13,453 bases of DNA. It comes from a bacterium (GTDB lineage: Bacteria; Babelota; Babeliae; Babelales; Vermiphilaceae). The stretch's first letter is position 1. Each line of letters starts with the position of its first letter. The stretch lies in assembly GCA_030626185.1 (NCBI GenBank), contig DAOUPL010000022.1, positions 1-13,453 of the forward strand, written 5' to 3'. Under the pieces are notes generated by a model, which saw only the letters and a list, made by a program, of their open reading frames with translations, searched no databases and was not told the DNA's origin. Made by a program: the position numbers and the translations under genes. Positions 7,770-12,583 of this stretch are shown one piece after another.

Positions 7770-8202
7770 CAAAATTCCTGTTTGTCCTTCATAGCTCATG
7801 GAGCGTAGAAGAGTGCCATTAGCACTATGCCATGGCGTTATTCATTACTATTCTCTTCAATTTAACAAAACTGTCAAATATATCAAATGATAAAAGTGGA
7901 GTGTTGGTTTTTATAAAAACCGTAAAAAGTGCTTACCCGTCTACGTTATAGCGTAATTCATTAAGATATTCAAAATTTCTTTAAGTATAGTTTTCCAAGG
8001 TATTTTTATGTCAAAAACACCTTGACTAAAAGGACACAAACGTTCCGTTTGATCGTTGAACGCGCCACGAGAAAAGCTTCATTCGTCACACACGTGCCAT
8101 CAGAACTTTTCGCGGCGCTTACCGGAAACAAAATAAAGTAAAAATTGTGCAACCATTAATGAGGATTACTATATGTGTTGGGAGTTTTGAAAAATTTTAT
8201 TT
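7770..8202. other. Non-coding 433-nt gap with several hairpins
   Basis: No credible gene is seen. The gap contains a perfect palindrome GGTTTTTATAAAAACC (7906-7921) and three consecutive hairpins at 7996-8024, 8037-8051 and 8062-8118. A 16-codon frame beginning at 8206, overlapping the stop of the last immunity-like gene, is too short to call. It could hold a structured RNA or the remains of a mobile palindromic element. Confidence 0.5.
7996..8118. repeat. Cluster of three inverted repeats
   Basis: First: CAAGGT-A-TTTTT, loop ATGTC, AAAAA-C-ACCTTG (7996-8024), 11 pairs with one A-C mismatch. Second: CAAACG TTC CGTTTG (8037-8051), perfect. Third: GCGCC (8062-8066) and GAAAAG (8071-8076) pair with CTTTTC (8106-8111) and GGCGC (8114-8118). 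None is followed by a clear T tract, so simple terminators are unlikely. Confidence 0.6.
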
Positions 8203-8454
8203 TCATTGGTTACTACTTAATTTATCATCAATTAGTTCTTGAATGTCCATTAAATGATCTAGAGTGCTGACCCAATGTATGTTGAGCATAGCCATCATTC
8301 TCATGATCAACTGATATTTATCTTTATTGCTAAAGTTTAAGACATAATAAATTGATTTATTATTATTGGTTAAATATTTTATGTGTCGTTTTAATTCATT
8401 TTTTTCCTTTGTATTTGAAACTATTTTATATAGTTGATTTATTGAGGTAATCAT
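8203..8454 (-). CDS. Immunity-like small protein, paralog 4 (shortened N-terminus)
   Basis: This 83-residue protein is the fourth member of the small family in this locus. It keeps the family core: QLYKIVSNTKEKNELKRHI, then LNIHWVS and DIQELIDDKL near the end. The ancestral ATG is visible at 8467, inside the stop of the preceding gene, but that frame stops after 13 codons. Against the related start at 8944 the region has lost 5 nt, so only the internal ATG at 8454 restores the frame, and about ten N-terminal residues are gone. It has no ribosome site of its own and may be weakly expressed or decaying. Function as an immunity protein is inferred from position and family. Confidence 0.6.
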   Translation of the reverse strand: MITSINQLYKIVSNTKEKNELKRHIKYLTNNNKSIYYVLNFSNKDKYQLIMRMMAMLNIHWVSTLDHLMDIQELIDDKLSSNQ

Positions 8455-8463
8455 TTGTTTTGT

Positions 8464-8727
8464 TCATGAGTTATTTAATTTATAATCAATTAGCTCTCTG
8501 ATGTTGTCTATTGATTGAGCAATATCAAGCCAATCTATATTGATTATACGAATTGTTTTTAGAAATAACATTTTTTTTTGTTCATCAGGTTGTGGAAGAT
8601 TTTTTATTTCTTCATTGCTGTTCATCAAGTGTTGTATATTTCTCTTAAATTCTTCTTTGTTTTCTATGTTCAAAAATATTGAATTTAATTTTTTTAGTGA
8701 TAATAAAAATTGTAGTGTTTGGCTCAT
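8464..8727 (-). CDS. Immunity-like small protein, paralog 3
   Basis: The protein has 87 residues, no signal peptide, and is probably a cytoplasmic all-helical protein. It shares with its neighbours the N-terminal TxxFLxSLxxLN, the middle EFKRNIQHL, and the C-terminal IINIDWLDI...DNIRELIDYKLNNS with the invariant Trp. Its ATG sits inside the stop codon of the orphan toxin tip (ATGA at 8724-8727), the same spacing seen between the full toxin and paralog 1, so it is the natural candidate partner of that second toxin tip. It is not recognisably related to the cloacin/colicin E3 immunity family. The role is inference. Confidence 0.7.
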   Translation of the reverse strand: MSQTLQFLLSLKKLNSIFLNIENKEEFKRNIQHLMNSNEEIKNLPQPDEQKKMLFLKTIRIINIDWLDIAQSIDNIRELIDYKLNNS

Positions 8728-8897
8728 AACAATAATCTTCTCCCTTGGCTTCGTGCTATTTTACCATAAATTGGGTTGCCATTTAAATCTAAAACATCTT
8801 TTGCAAAACCTCTTTTGTCAAAGATTTCTAAATGATTTTTATGAAAAGCATCTAAATAAAGTTGATCACCTTTTTTTCCTCTGCATTTGAAGCTATT
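8724..8897 (-). pseudogene. Orphan toxin C-terminal tip (colicin E3-like), no start codon
   Basis: Between two immunity-like genes a minus frame without any ATG encodes KKGDQLYLDAFHK, then NHLEIFDKRG, and ends GRRLLL. Over its last 50 residues it matches the C-terminus of the HINT-toxin gene at 9467 at 27 of 50 positions with no gap, keeping D, H, E and R at the same spacing (D-x2-H-x4-E-x28-RR). Homology starts at 8879, at an A7 tract. Upstream of that the DNA belongs to an immunity-gene start in a different frame. This looks like a displaced toxin cassette of the kind found behind polymorphic toxin genes, used as recombination stock. It cannot be translated alone as it stands. Confidence 0.7.
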
Positions 8898-8944
8898 TTA
8901 TATAGTTGATCAAGAGATGCGGCAAAAGGATTTGTTTTATTCAT
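8852..8944 (-). pseudogene. Truncated immunity-like gene start fused to toxin DNA
   Basis: ATG at 8944 lies inside the stop of paralog 2 (ATGA, 8941-8944) and opens a 30-codon frame, MNKTNPFAASLDQLYKIASN plus AEEKKVINFI. The first 23 residues match the N-terminus of the immunity-like family, closest to paralog 4 (QLYKIVSNTKEK). At the A7 tract (8871-8877) the DNA switches to toxin-tip sequence read in another frame, so the last residues are out-of-frame toxin codons. It is the 5' half of a fifth immunity-like gene whose 3' half was replaced. Confidence 0.6.
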
Positions 8945-9207
8945 GAGGGGTTTAACCTATCTTCAACTAAAACTTTTATATCTTCTAAGCAACAAGGAAT
9001 GCTTATCCAGTTTCTGTTTAGTAAACCAATCTTTTTTGCACATAAAAAATATTTATCATTTTCAGTGATATCCAATATTTGTGTAATGCTTTTGTTGTGC
9101 TCAATAAGGTAGGTTGTCTTTAAATTATGTTCGCTTTTGTTTTTTGGTTTTAAAAAAGTTTTGTTTAATATATTAAGGGAGTATAAAAACTTATTTGTCT
9201 TGTTCAT
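8941..9207 (-). CDS. Immunity-like small protein, paralog 2
   Basis: This 88-residue protein begins MNKTNKFLYSLNILNKTF and ends EDIKVLVEDRLNPS, with the family Trp in LLNRNWISI. It is the most divergent of the four, having changed DNIRELIDDKL to EDIKVLVEDRL and gained two adjacent Cys. The start overlaps the stop of paralog 1 as ATGA (9204-9207) and its own stop overlaps the next ATG (8941-8944). No signal peptide is seen. Function is inferred only from its place in the array. Confidence 0.65.
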   Translation of the reverse strand: MNKTNKFLYSLNILNKTFLKPKNKSEHNLKTTYLIEHNKSITQILDITENDKYFLCAKKIGLLNRNWISIPCCLEDIKVLVEDRLNPS

Positions 9208-9470
9208 GAGTTACTTAGTTTATCGTCAATTAGCTCTCTGATATTGTCAACTTCTTGTAAAATATCTACCCAGTGTTCATTAAGCATAGCTATCATTTTT
9301 ACAGCTAATGAAGTCGGTTTATTTTCTGAAAAACTAAAAATAGAAGTTATTAAATGGTTGTCTATTTTGAGCTCCTCTATATTTCTCTCGAGTTCTTTTT
9401 GGTCTTTTGATGTTGTGAAAACTTTATTAAGTTTTGAAAGTGATGATAAAAATTGTTGTGTTTTATTCAT
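9204..9470 (-). CDS. Immunity-like small protein, paralog 1 (next to the toxin)
   Basis: This 88-residue protein (MNKTQQFLSSLSKLNKVF... ending DNIRELIDDKLSNS) is probably a cytoplasmic helical protein. Its ATG overlaps the stop of the HINT-toxin gene as ATGA (9467-9470), the classic arrangement of a toxin and the immunity protein that protects the producer. Shared features across the family are the FLxSLxxLN start, a charged middle, the MLNxHWVDI motif and the acidic DNIRELIDDKL end. Acidic immunity proteins often bind basic nuclease toxins. I recognise no named immunity family, so it may be an undescribed one. Confidence 0.7.
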   Translation of the reverse strand: MNKTQQFLSSLSKLNKVFTTSKDQKELERNIEELKIDNHLITSIFSFSENKPTSLAVKMIAMLNEHWVDILQEVDNIRELIDDKLSNS

Positions 9471-10072
9471 AATAATAATCTTCTTCCGGCAGCCTGTGCC
9501 ATTTTTGTAAGCATTCTTTCACCATTAAAGTTTAGAATGCTTTTAAAGATTCCCTTGTTATTAAATACTTCCAAATGATCCTTGTGAAAACCATCTAGGT
9601 AAAATAAATCACCTTTTTTTAGAGGTGTTCCTTTGATAGTTTTTATTACTCTATAGATTTGTTGTCCTTGAAAGTGTTTTTTTGTTTTTTCTACACAGTC
9701 ATATATTTTTTTACCAAATCCTGTAAGAAAAAACTTCTCCATGTTATCAACAAGGGATGGTTTTTTAGGGTCTTTGTTATTGTTGTTCGATGATTTGCGT
9801 CTTTTATTTTTAGATTTTCGTTGTTTTTGTTTTAAATGATGTAGTGTATCATCATTAATTACTGGTTGGTGATATTTGGTGCCTTTGATACTTTTGATAA
9901 TCTTTGCAATACCGTAGGCAGCGGCGGCAATTATCAGGCCGGCAATTGCTATTGTAGGCTCAAAAAAGCTTCCTATCGCTCCAGCAGAACTTATTGTAGA
10001 AATTCCCAATACCAGCATCGGCAAAACATGGGAGTGACATGTTGTGTGTAAGTACACAATAAGGTGACGCAA
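9467..10072 (-). CDS. C-terminal half of a secreted HINT toxin: membrane segment, linker and colicin E3-like tip
   Basis: This frame continues the upstream HINT half after a +1 frame change. Counting from the first Met (10072), residues about 16-58 are hydrophobic (VLPMLVLGISTISSAGAIG, then PTIAIAGLIIAAAAYGIAK), like the membrane segment that often follows a pre-toxin HINT domain. Residues 80-107 are a very basic Lys/Arg/Asn linker. The last 60 residues carry KKGDLFYLDGFHKDHLEVF and end GRRLLL. D160, H163, E168 and R197/R198 match the order and nearly the spacing of the catalytic Asp, His, Glu and Arg of the 16S rRNA nuclease domain of colicin E3 (family knowledge, recalled). True translation probably enters from the upstream frame; residues 1-15 are likely not native. 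The toxin activity is inference. Confidence 0.6.
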   Translation of the reverse strand: MRHLIVYLHTTCHSHVLPMLVLGISTISSAGAIGSFFEPTIAIAGLIIAAAAYGIAKIIKSIKGTKYHQPVINDDTLHHLKQKQRKSKNKRRKSSNNNNKDPKKPSLVDNMEKFFLTGFGKKIYDCVEKTKKHFQGQQIYRVIKTIKGTPLKKGDLFYLDGFHKDHLEVFNNKGIFKSILNFNGERMLTKMAQAAGRRLLL

Positions 10073-10505
10073 AGAACGTGTGATAATGGTTTATCTCAAT
10101 CGTGTAAACTTTTATCGTTTTACTTACTGGGTAAATTGCAGTGACTGGTTGTGTTGTGTGATGAGCACAAAGTAGTTGATCACCAATGTTTAACTCGTAC
10201 GCGGGTACCCACTGTTTGTGTTGTGCGTGATAAAATTCTTGTGTTGGCGTGCAGGTGATTGTAATCTCGTTATTTATGACGAGGTTGATGTAGCAGTTTG
10301 TTGTGCTGTAGCCTCGTTCTTTTATGGTGATGCTTTTATGTTGATCATGATATTCACTGTAGCTATAAATTGGTGTTTTATTTTTAATGTGATTGATGTG
10401 TTTAAATGTTTGGCCTTTGCACAAGACAAGAGTATTTTTTGCAAAGCCATGTGGAAAAAGTAGTGACGGAAAAAGAAAAAGATATAAACAAAATAGTAAA
10501 CACAT
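9960..10505 (-). CDS. N-terminal half of a frameshifted secreted HINT-domain protein
   Basis: Residues 1-22 form a signal peptide (MCLLFCLYLFLFPSLLFPHG). Residues about 27-156 look like a HINT (hedgehog/intein) domain: LVLCKGQTFKHIN with Cys29 as possible nucleophile, TCTPTQEFYHAQHKQWVPAY where the usual TxxH His is Gln, NIGDQLL, and the diagnostic end VYTIEINHYHTFFASPYCVL then TH-N with H154-N155. In polymorphic toxins this domain sits before the toxin tip and is thought to cut it free. Just after H-N the frame changes and this ORF ends with 26 unrelated residues (SLPCFADAGIGN onward). The two halves overlap by 113 bp. A one-base excess near CCC (10030-10032) or TTTT (10023-10026) would explain the break. 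Confidence 0.65.
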   Translation of the reverse strand: MCLLFCLYLFLFPSLLFPHGFAKNTLVLCKGQTFKHINHIKNKTPIYSYSEYHDQHKSITIKERGYSTTNCYINLVINNEITITCTPTQEFYHAQHKQWVPAYELNIGDQLLCAHHTTQPVTAIYPVSKTIKVYTIEINHYHTFFASPYCVLTHNMSLPCFADAGIGNFYNKFCWSDRKLF

Positions 10506-10530
10506 GATTAAATAGCTTTTTTGATTTTTG

Positions 10531-10560
10531 AATATAGATGGTCATAGATTTAGAATGCAA
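10531..10560 (-). promoter_or_regulatory. Candidate promoter for the toxin-immunity operon
   Basis: On the minus strand TTGCAT (10560-10555), 18 nt, TATATT (10536-10531), ending 26 nt before the ATG at 10505. No clear ribosome site precedes that ATG. Confidence 0.45.
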
Positions 10561-10624
10561 GATTTTTTTATAATTTATGTGATTTGTAAGTTTTTGTAGT
10601 TATGGAATAATTCGGAAAAAGTTT

Positions 10625-10653
10625 GATTTATGATGGTGGAAGCATCACAAATC
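10625..10653. repeat. Hairpin upstream of the DUF4143 remnant
   Basis: GATTTATGATG (10625-10635) and CATCACAAATC (10643-10653) pair over 10 of 11 positions around a GTGGAAG loop. It lies at the 5' boundary of the broken ATPase gene and could mark a rearrangement point. Confidence 0.4.
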
Positions 10654-10654
10654 A

Positions 10655-10978
10655 ATGAAAAGTGATGGTTGCGACATCATTTTTCATGATTTTGGGTATT
10701 TTGTTGAATATTTGTATTTTTTATTTTGGCGAACTTCTTCTGGGACTGAAGTTGATTTTGTTTTGTATGGTCCACAAGGATTGCATGCGTTTGAGATCAA
10801 GCGTTCAGCAACAATCTCCAGCAAGCACTTTAAAGGGCTTAAAGAATTTAAAAAAGATTATCCAGAAGCGAAAACGTATTTAATTTATCTTGGTAACATC
10901 AAAGAATATCATGGTGATGTTGAGGTGGTGCCGTTTGAAGAGGTATTGAGTGAGTTACCGAACTTGTTGAAAAAGTGA
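10655..10978 (+). pseudogene. C-terminal remnant of a DUF4143-type AAA ATPase
   Basis: This 107-residue frame matches the C-terminal part of the AAA ATPase/DUF4143 family, whose members are usually near 400 residues. Recognisable are FWRTSSGTEVDFVL, LHAFEIKRSATISSKHFKGL and FKKDYPEAKTYLIYLG, the PD-(D/E)xK-like nuclease-fold end with Asp and Glu-x-Lys. The first 20 or so residues do not fit the family, an in-frame stop lies 24 nt upstream, and no P-loop region exists in the window, so some three quarters of the gene is missing. It is probably a dead fragment. These ATPases are common, often duplicated genes of uncertain function in bacteria. Confidence 0.75.
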
Positions 10979-11013
10979 TTCGAGTTGTATCGCGCCGTAG
11001 TAATTAAAGCGGT

Positions 11014-11042
11014 CCACCATGTCGTAACGGAGTGAAGATGGG
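11014..11042. repeat. Dispersed repeat fragment, related to 12976-13004
   Basis: This segment shares GTCGTAACG and AGTGAAGA with the element downstream of tRNA-Thr(GGU), showing that the repeat family is not restricted to the tRNA cluster. Confidence 0.55.
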
Positions 11043-11084
11043 AAGACGGATGGTTTTAAAAAAGGCAGCTTGTGCTATCATGGT

Positions 11085-11366
11085 TTAATTTGTAGGTAAG
11101 CCTAATTTTTCAAATGTTTTTTTGTATGTGCTTAAGATACAAGTTGAATTATTTCGTCCGCACATTTCTATAGCATCTAAATAAATTTTTCTTATGAGGT
11201 CATCATTGCAGCTTTCACCCTTTTTTTTAGATTCAAGATTTTGTGCTATACATAAAAAAAGTTGATCCTTATAACGTTCAATTTTTTCAGGTTTTACTTC
11301 CATTCCATTTAGTCCAATAAAACCAAAACCACCGCTTAAAATAGCGATTAAAAGTAATTTTTTCAT
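11085..11366 (-). CDS. Small secreted protein, signal-peptide paralog of the protein at 7431
   Basis: This 93-residue protein starts with a signal peptide (MKKLLLIAILSGGFGFIGLN, then GME) nearly identical to that of the gene at 7431-7769. Bases 11334-11366 equal 7737-7769 exactly. The mature part, about 70 residues, has four Cys (LFLCIAQN, GESCNDD, EMCGRN, STCILS) that could form two disulfides outside the cytoplasm, and it shows no clear similarity to the mature part of its paralog. GGAG lies about 9 nt before the ATG. It lies alone between the ATPase remnant and the ferredoxin-like gene. Function unknown. Confidence 0.75.
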   Translation of the reverse strand: MKKLLLIAILSGGFGFIGLNGMEVKPEKIERYKDQLFLCIAQNLESKKKGESCNDDLIRKIYLDAIEMCGRNNSTCILSTYKKTFEKLGLPTN

Positions 11367-11459
11367 AAAAACTCCGTAATTTATCTACCATCGCAAAATA
11401 ATGCTATGGCGTGATTGCTTATAAAATATTCTATTTAAGAATAAGGAGGGAGCGTAAGA

Positions 11460-11489
11460 TTGTCAAATGGTTCTTTTTGTCGTTATAAT
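11460..11489 (+). promoter_or_regulatory. Strong promoter-like sequence inside the 5' end of the BFD-like gene
   Basis: TTGTCA (11460-11465), 18 nt, TATAAT (11484-11489). Transcription would start near 11496, which is exactly the in-frame ATG, giving a leaderless or nearly leaderless message. It competes with the reading that TTG 11460 is the start codon. Confidence 0.4.
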
Positions 11490-11717
11490 GAGTTTATGGA
11501 TGATAAAAAAAGTTTATTAGAACAAAAGCCCGATTATTTGGTTTGCACCTGCTTCGGTGTAATGTACTCAGATATTGTCAATGAGATCGCCAGTGGTGCA
11601 GATAGTTTTGATGCATTGCAAGAGACGTTGTTTATAGGTACAGGGTGCTCAAGTTGCGTTGCAGAAGTTAAAGCGATTTTGCATGAAGAAGATGCGAAAA
11701 AGATCAAAAATCGCTAA
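11460..11717 (+). CDS. BFD-like [2Fe-2S]-binding protein
   Basis: The protein has 85 residues from TTG 11460, or 73 from ATG 11496. The core LVCTCFGVMYSDI ... GTGCSSCVAEVKAIL gives the C-x-C and C-x2-C ligands of the BFD-like [2Fe-2S] fold found in bacterioferritin-associated ferredoxin, NifU and the NirB middle domain. Stand-alone versions pass electrons, for example to release iron from bacterioferritin, but no bacterioferritin gene is nearby, so the partner is unknown. A perfect AAGGAGG (11443-11449) lies 10 nt before TTG, which supports the longer form. A near-consensus promoter overlapping codons 1-10 supports the shorter one. The tRNA promoter follows 16 nt after the stop. Confidence 0.85.
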   Translation: MSNGSFCRYNEFMDDKKSLLEQKPDYLVCTCFGVMYSDIVNEIASGADSFDALQETLFIGTGCSSCVAEVKAILHEEDAKKIKNR

Positions 11718-11732
11718 AAAGAAGTTTTTTGG

Positions 11733-11761
11733 TTGAAATTCCCAAGAAAAACGATTAAGAT
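11733..11761 (+). promoter_or_regulatory. Promoter for the tRNA cluster
   Basis: TTGAAA (11733-11738), 17 nt, TAAGAT (11756-11761). Transcription would start about 8 nt before tRNA-Tyr. This is the best consensus match ahead of the cluster. Confidence 0.65.
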
Positions 11762-11775
11762 AGTGCTATTGAAAT

Positions 11776-11860
11776 GGCGAGATTCCCGAGCGGCCAAAGG
11801 GGACGGACTGTAAATCCGTTGGCATAGCCTTCGCAGGTTCGAATCCTGCTCTCGCCACCA
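11776..11860 (+). tRNA. tRNA-Tyr (GUA)
   Basis: This 85-nt tRNA has acceptor GGCGAGA pairing with TCTCGCC, anticodon GTA in CTGTAAATC, the long variable arm typical of bacterial tRNA-Tyr, a T-loop GGTTCGAATCC, and an encoded ACCA end. It is first in the cluster. Confidence 0.96.
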
Positions 11861-11862
11861 GT

Positions 11863-11977
11863 CTTCGCTCTTCGAGCTACGTCTGGCACAGCCATCTTTT
11901 TAAAGGACTTTTGGTTGAAAAAAAGATATTTGATATACAAAGCGAAGGCTGTCCGAAGAAGCTGAAAGCGTAGACGG
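11863..11977. repeat. Compound inverted-repeat element, copy 1
   Basis: The left arm (11863-11893, starting CTTCGCTCTTCGAGC, ending GGCACAGCC) is an imperfect inverse of the right arm (11947-11977, starting GGCTGTCCGAAGAAGC, ending AGACGG). ATCTTTTT and AAAAAGAT pair inside. About 115 bp, with no coding capacity; it begins 2 nt after tRNA-Tyr. It resembles a MITE or REP-type element. Confidence 0.65.
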
Positions 11978-11989
11978 ACGAACTTGTTT

Positions 11990-12107
11990 CTTCGCTCTTA
12001 CGAGCTTCGTCTGGCGCGGCCATCTTTTTAAATGACTTTATTAGAAAAAGTAATCAAGTTATAAAATAAGACGACTGTCCGAAGAAGCCTTGGCGAAGAT
12101 GGACAGG
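11990..12107. repeat. Compound inverted-repeat element, copy 2
   Basis: The left arm (11990-12032) differs from copy 1 by about five changes in 45 bases. The right arm (12073-12107) again carries CTGTCCGAAGAAGC, but its inner sequence diverges. The two copies lie 12 bp apart in the same orientation and have nearly equal length. Confidence 0.65.
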
Positions 12108-12199
12108 TTTAATTGGATTAAGTTTGAAATAATTAAAATGCAAGTTAGTTCTTGTTTAAAGCAAAATACTTGATAAAAGTATTTGTAAGGCAAAGTTAT

Positions 12200-12275
12200 G
12201 CGGGAATAGCTCAATTGGTAGAGCGACAGCCTTCCAAGCTGTAGGTTGCGGGTTCGAGTCCCGTTTCCCGCTCCA
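12200..12275 (+). tRNA. tRNA-Gly (UCC)
   Basis: This 76-nt tRNA has acceptor GCGGGAA pairing with TTCCCGC, anticodon TCC in CTTCCAA, D-loop AGCTCAATTGGTAGAGC, T-loop GGTTCGAGTCC, discriminator T and encoded CCA. Confidence 0.96.
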
Positions 12276-12305
12276 CCCGCCGTCGTAGTTTTTGACGAAG
12301 ACGGG
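12276..12305. repeat. Hairpin repeat directly after tRNA-Gly
   Basis: Begins on the base after the CCA. CCGTC and GACGG ends enclose CGT...ACG. It is a short member of the same repeat family and could also act as a processing or termination hairpin. Confidence 0.55.
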
Positions 12306-12400
12306 TTATGTCTTAAGATTACGGTTGTTTGCTTCAAAAACTTGCATAATTTGTACGATGTGATACAAATATAATCATTGATATTTTAAAGAAATGTTAA

Positions 12401-12476
12401 GCTGGTGTAGCTCAGTTGGTAGAGCAGCTGATTTGTAATCAGCAGGTCACGGGTTCAAATCCTGTCACCAGCTCCA
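12401..12476 (+). tRNA. tRNA-Thr (UGU)
   Basis: This 76-nt tRNA has acceptor GCTGGTG pairing with CACCAGC, anticodon TGT in ATTTGTAAT, standard D and T arms, and encoded CCA. Its last 15 bases are copied again downstream (see the repeat at 12462-12582). An inverted repeat ATTTGTA/TACAAAT and a TATAAT (12370-12375) lie just upstream and may be a promoter. Confidence 0.96.
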
Positions 12477-12582
12477 TCCGCCGTCGCTTGATAAGCTATG
12501 GTGAGATAAACATCGTTAGGGTTATGTTTATTGTTGAGTCGCGTCGAAGTTTTATACGAAGACGGACTGTCACCAGCTCCAT
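12462..12582. repeat. Direct repeat of the tRNA-Thr 3' end flanking a palindromic insert
   Basis: CTGTCACCAGCTCCAT occurs at 12462-12477 (the tRNA end plus one base) and again at 12567-12582. Between them lie CCGTC (12481) and GACGG (12561) ends and an inner perfect 8-bp stem ATAAACAT/ATGTTTAT (12506-12531). Confidence 0.75.
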
Positions 12583-12583
12583 A

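Noticed and set aside
7770..7799. Longer start (ATG 7799) for the small secreted protein
   Set aside because: It would place ten polar residues before a clear signal peptide; the ATG at 7769 has AGGA at good spacing and matches the paralog at 11366.
8540..9510. Plus-strand frames across the immunity array and toxin
   Set aside because: They are Phe/Ser/Ile-rich complements of Lys/Asn-rich genes and are not conserved between the paralogous segments.
10015..10046. Programmed frameshifting in the HINT-toxin gene
   Set aside because: No slippery heptamer for -1 and no stop or rare-codon site for +1 is visible; the needed +1 shift is simpler as an indel in CCC or TTTT.
11755..12337. Minus-strand frames covering tRNA-Tyr and tRNA-Gly
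   Set aside because: Their peptides (SRIRTCEG and GNGTRTRNLQLGRLSLYQLS types) are the well-known spurious translations of antisense tRNA genes.
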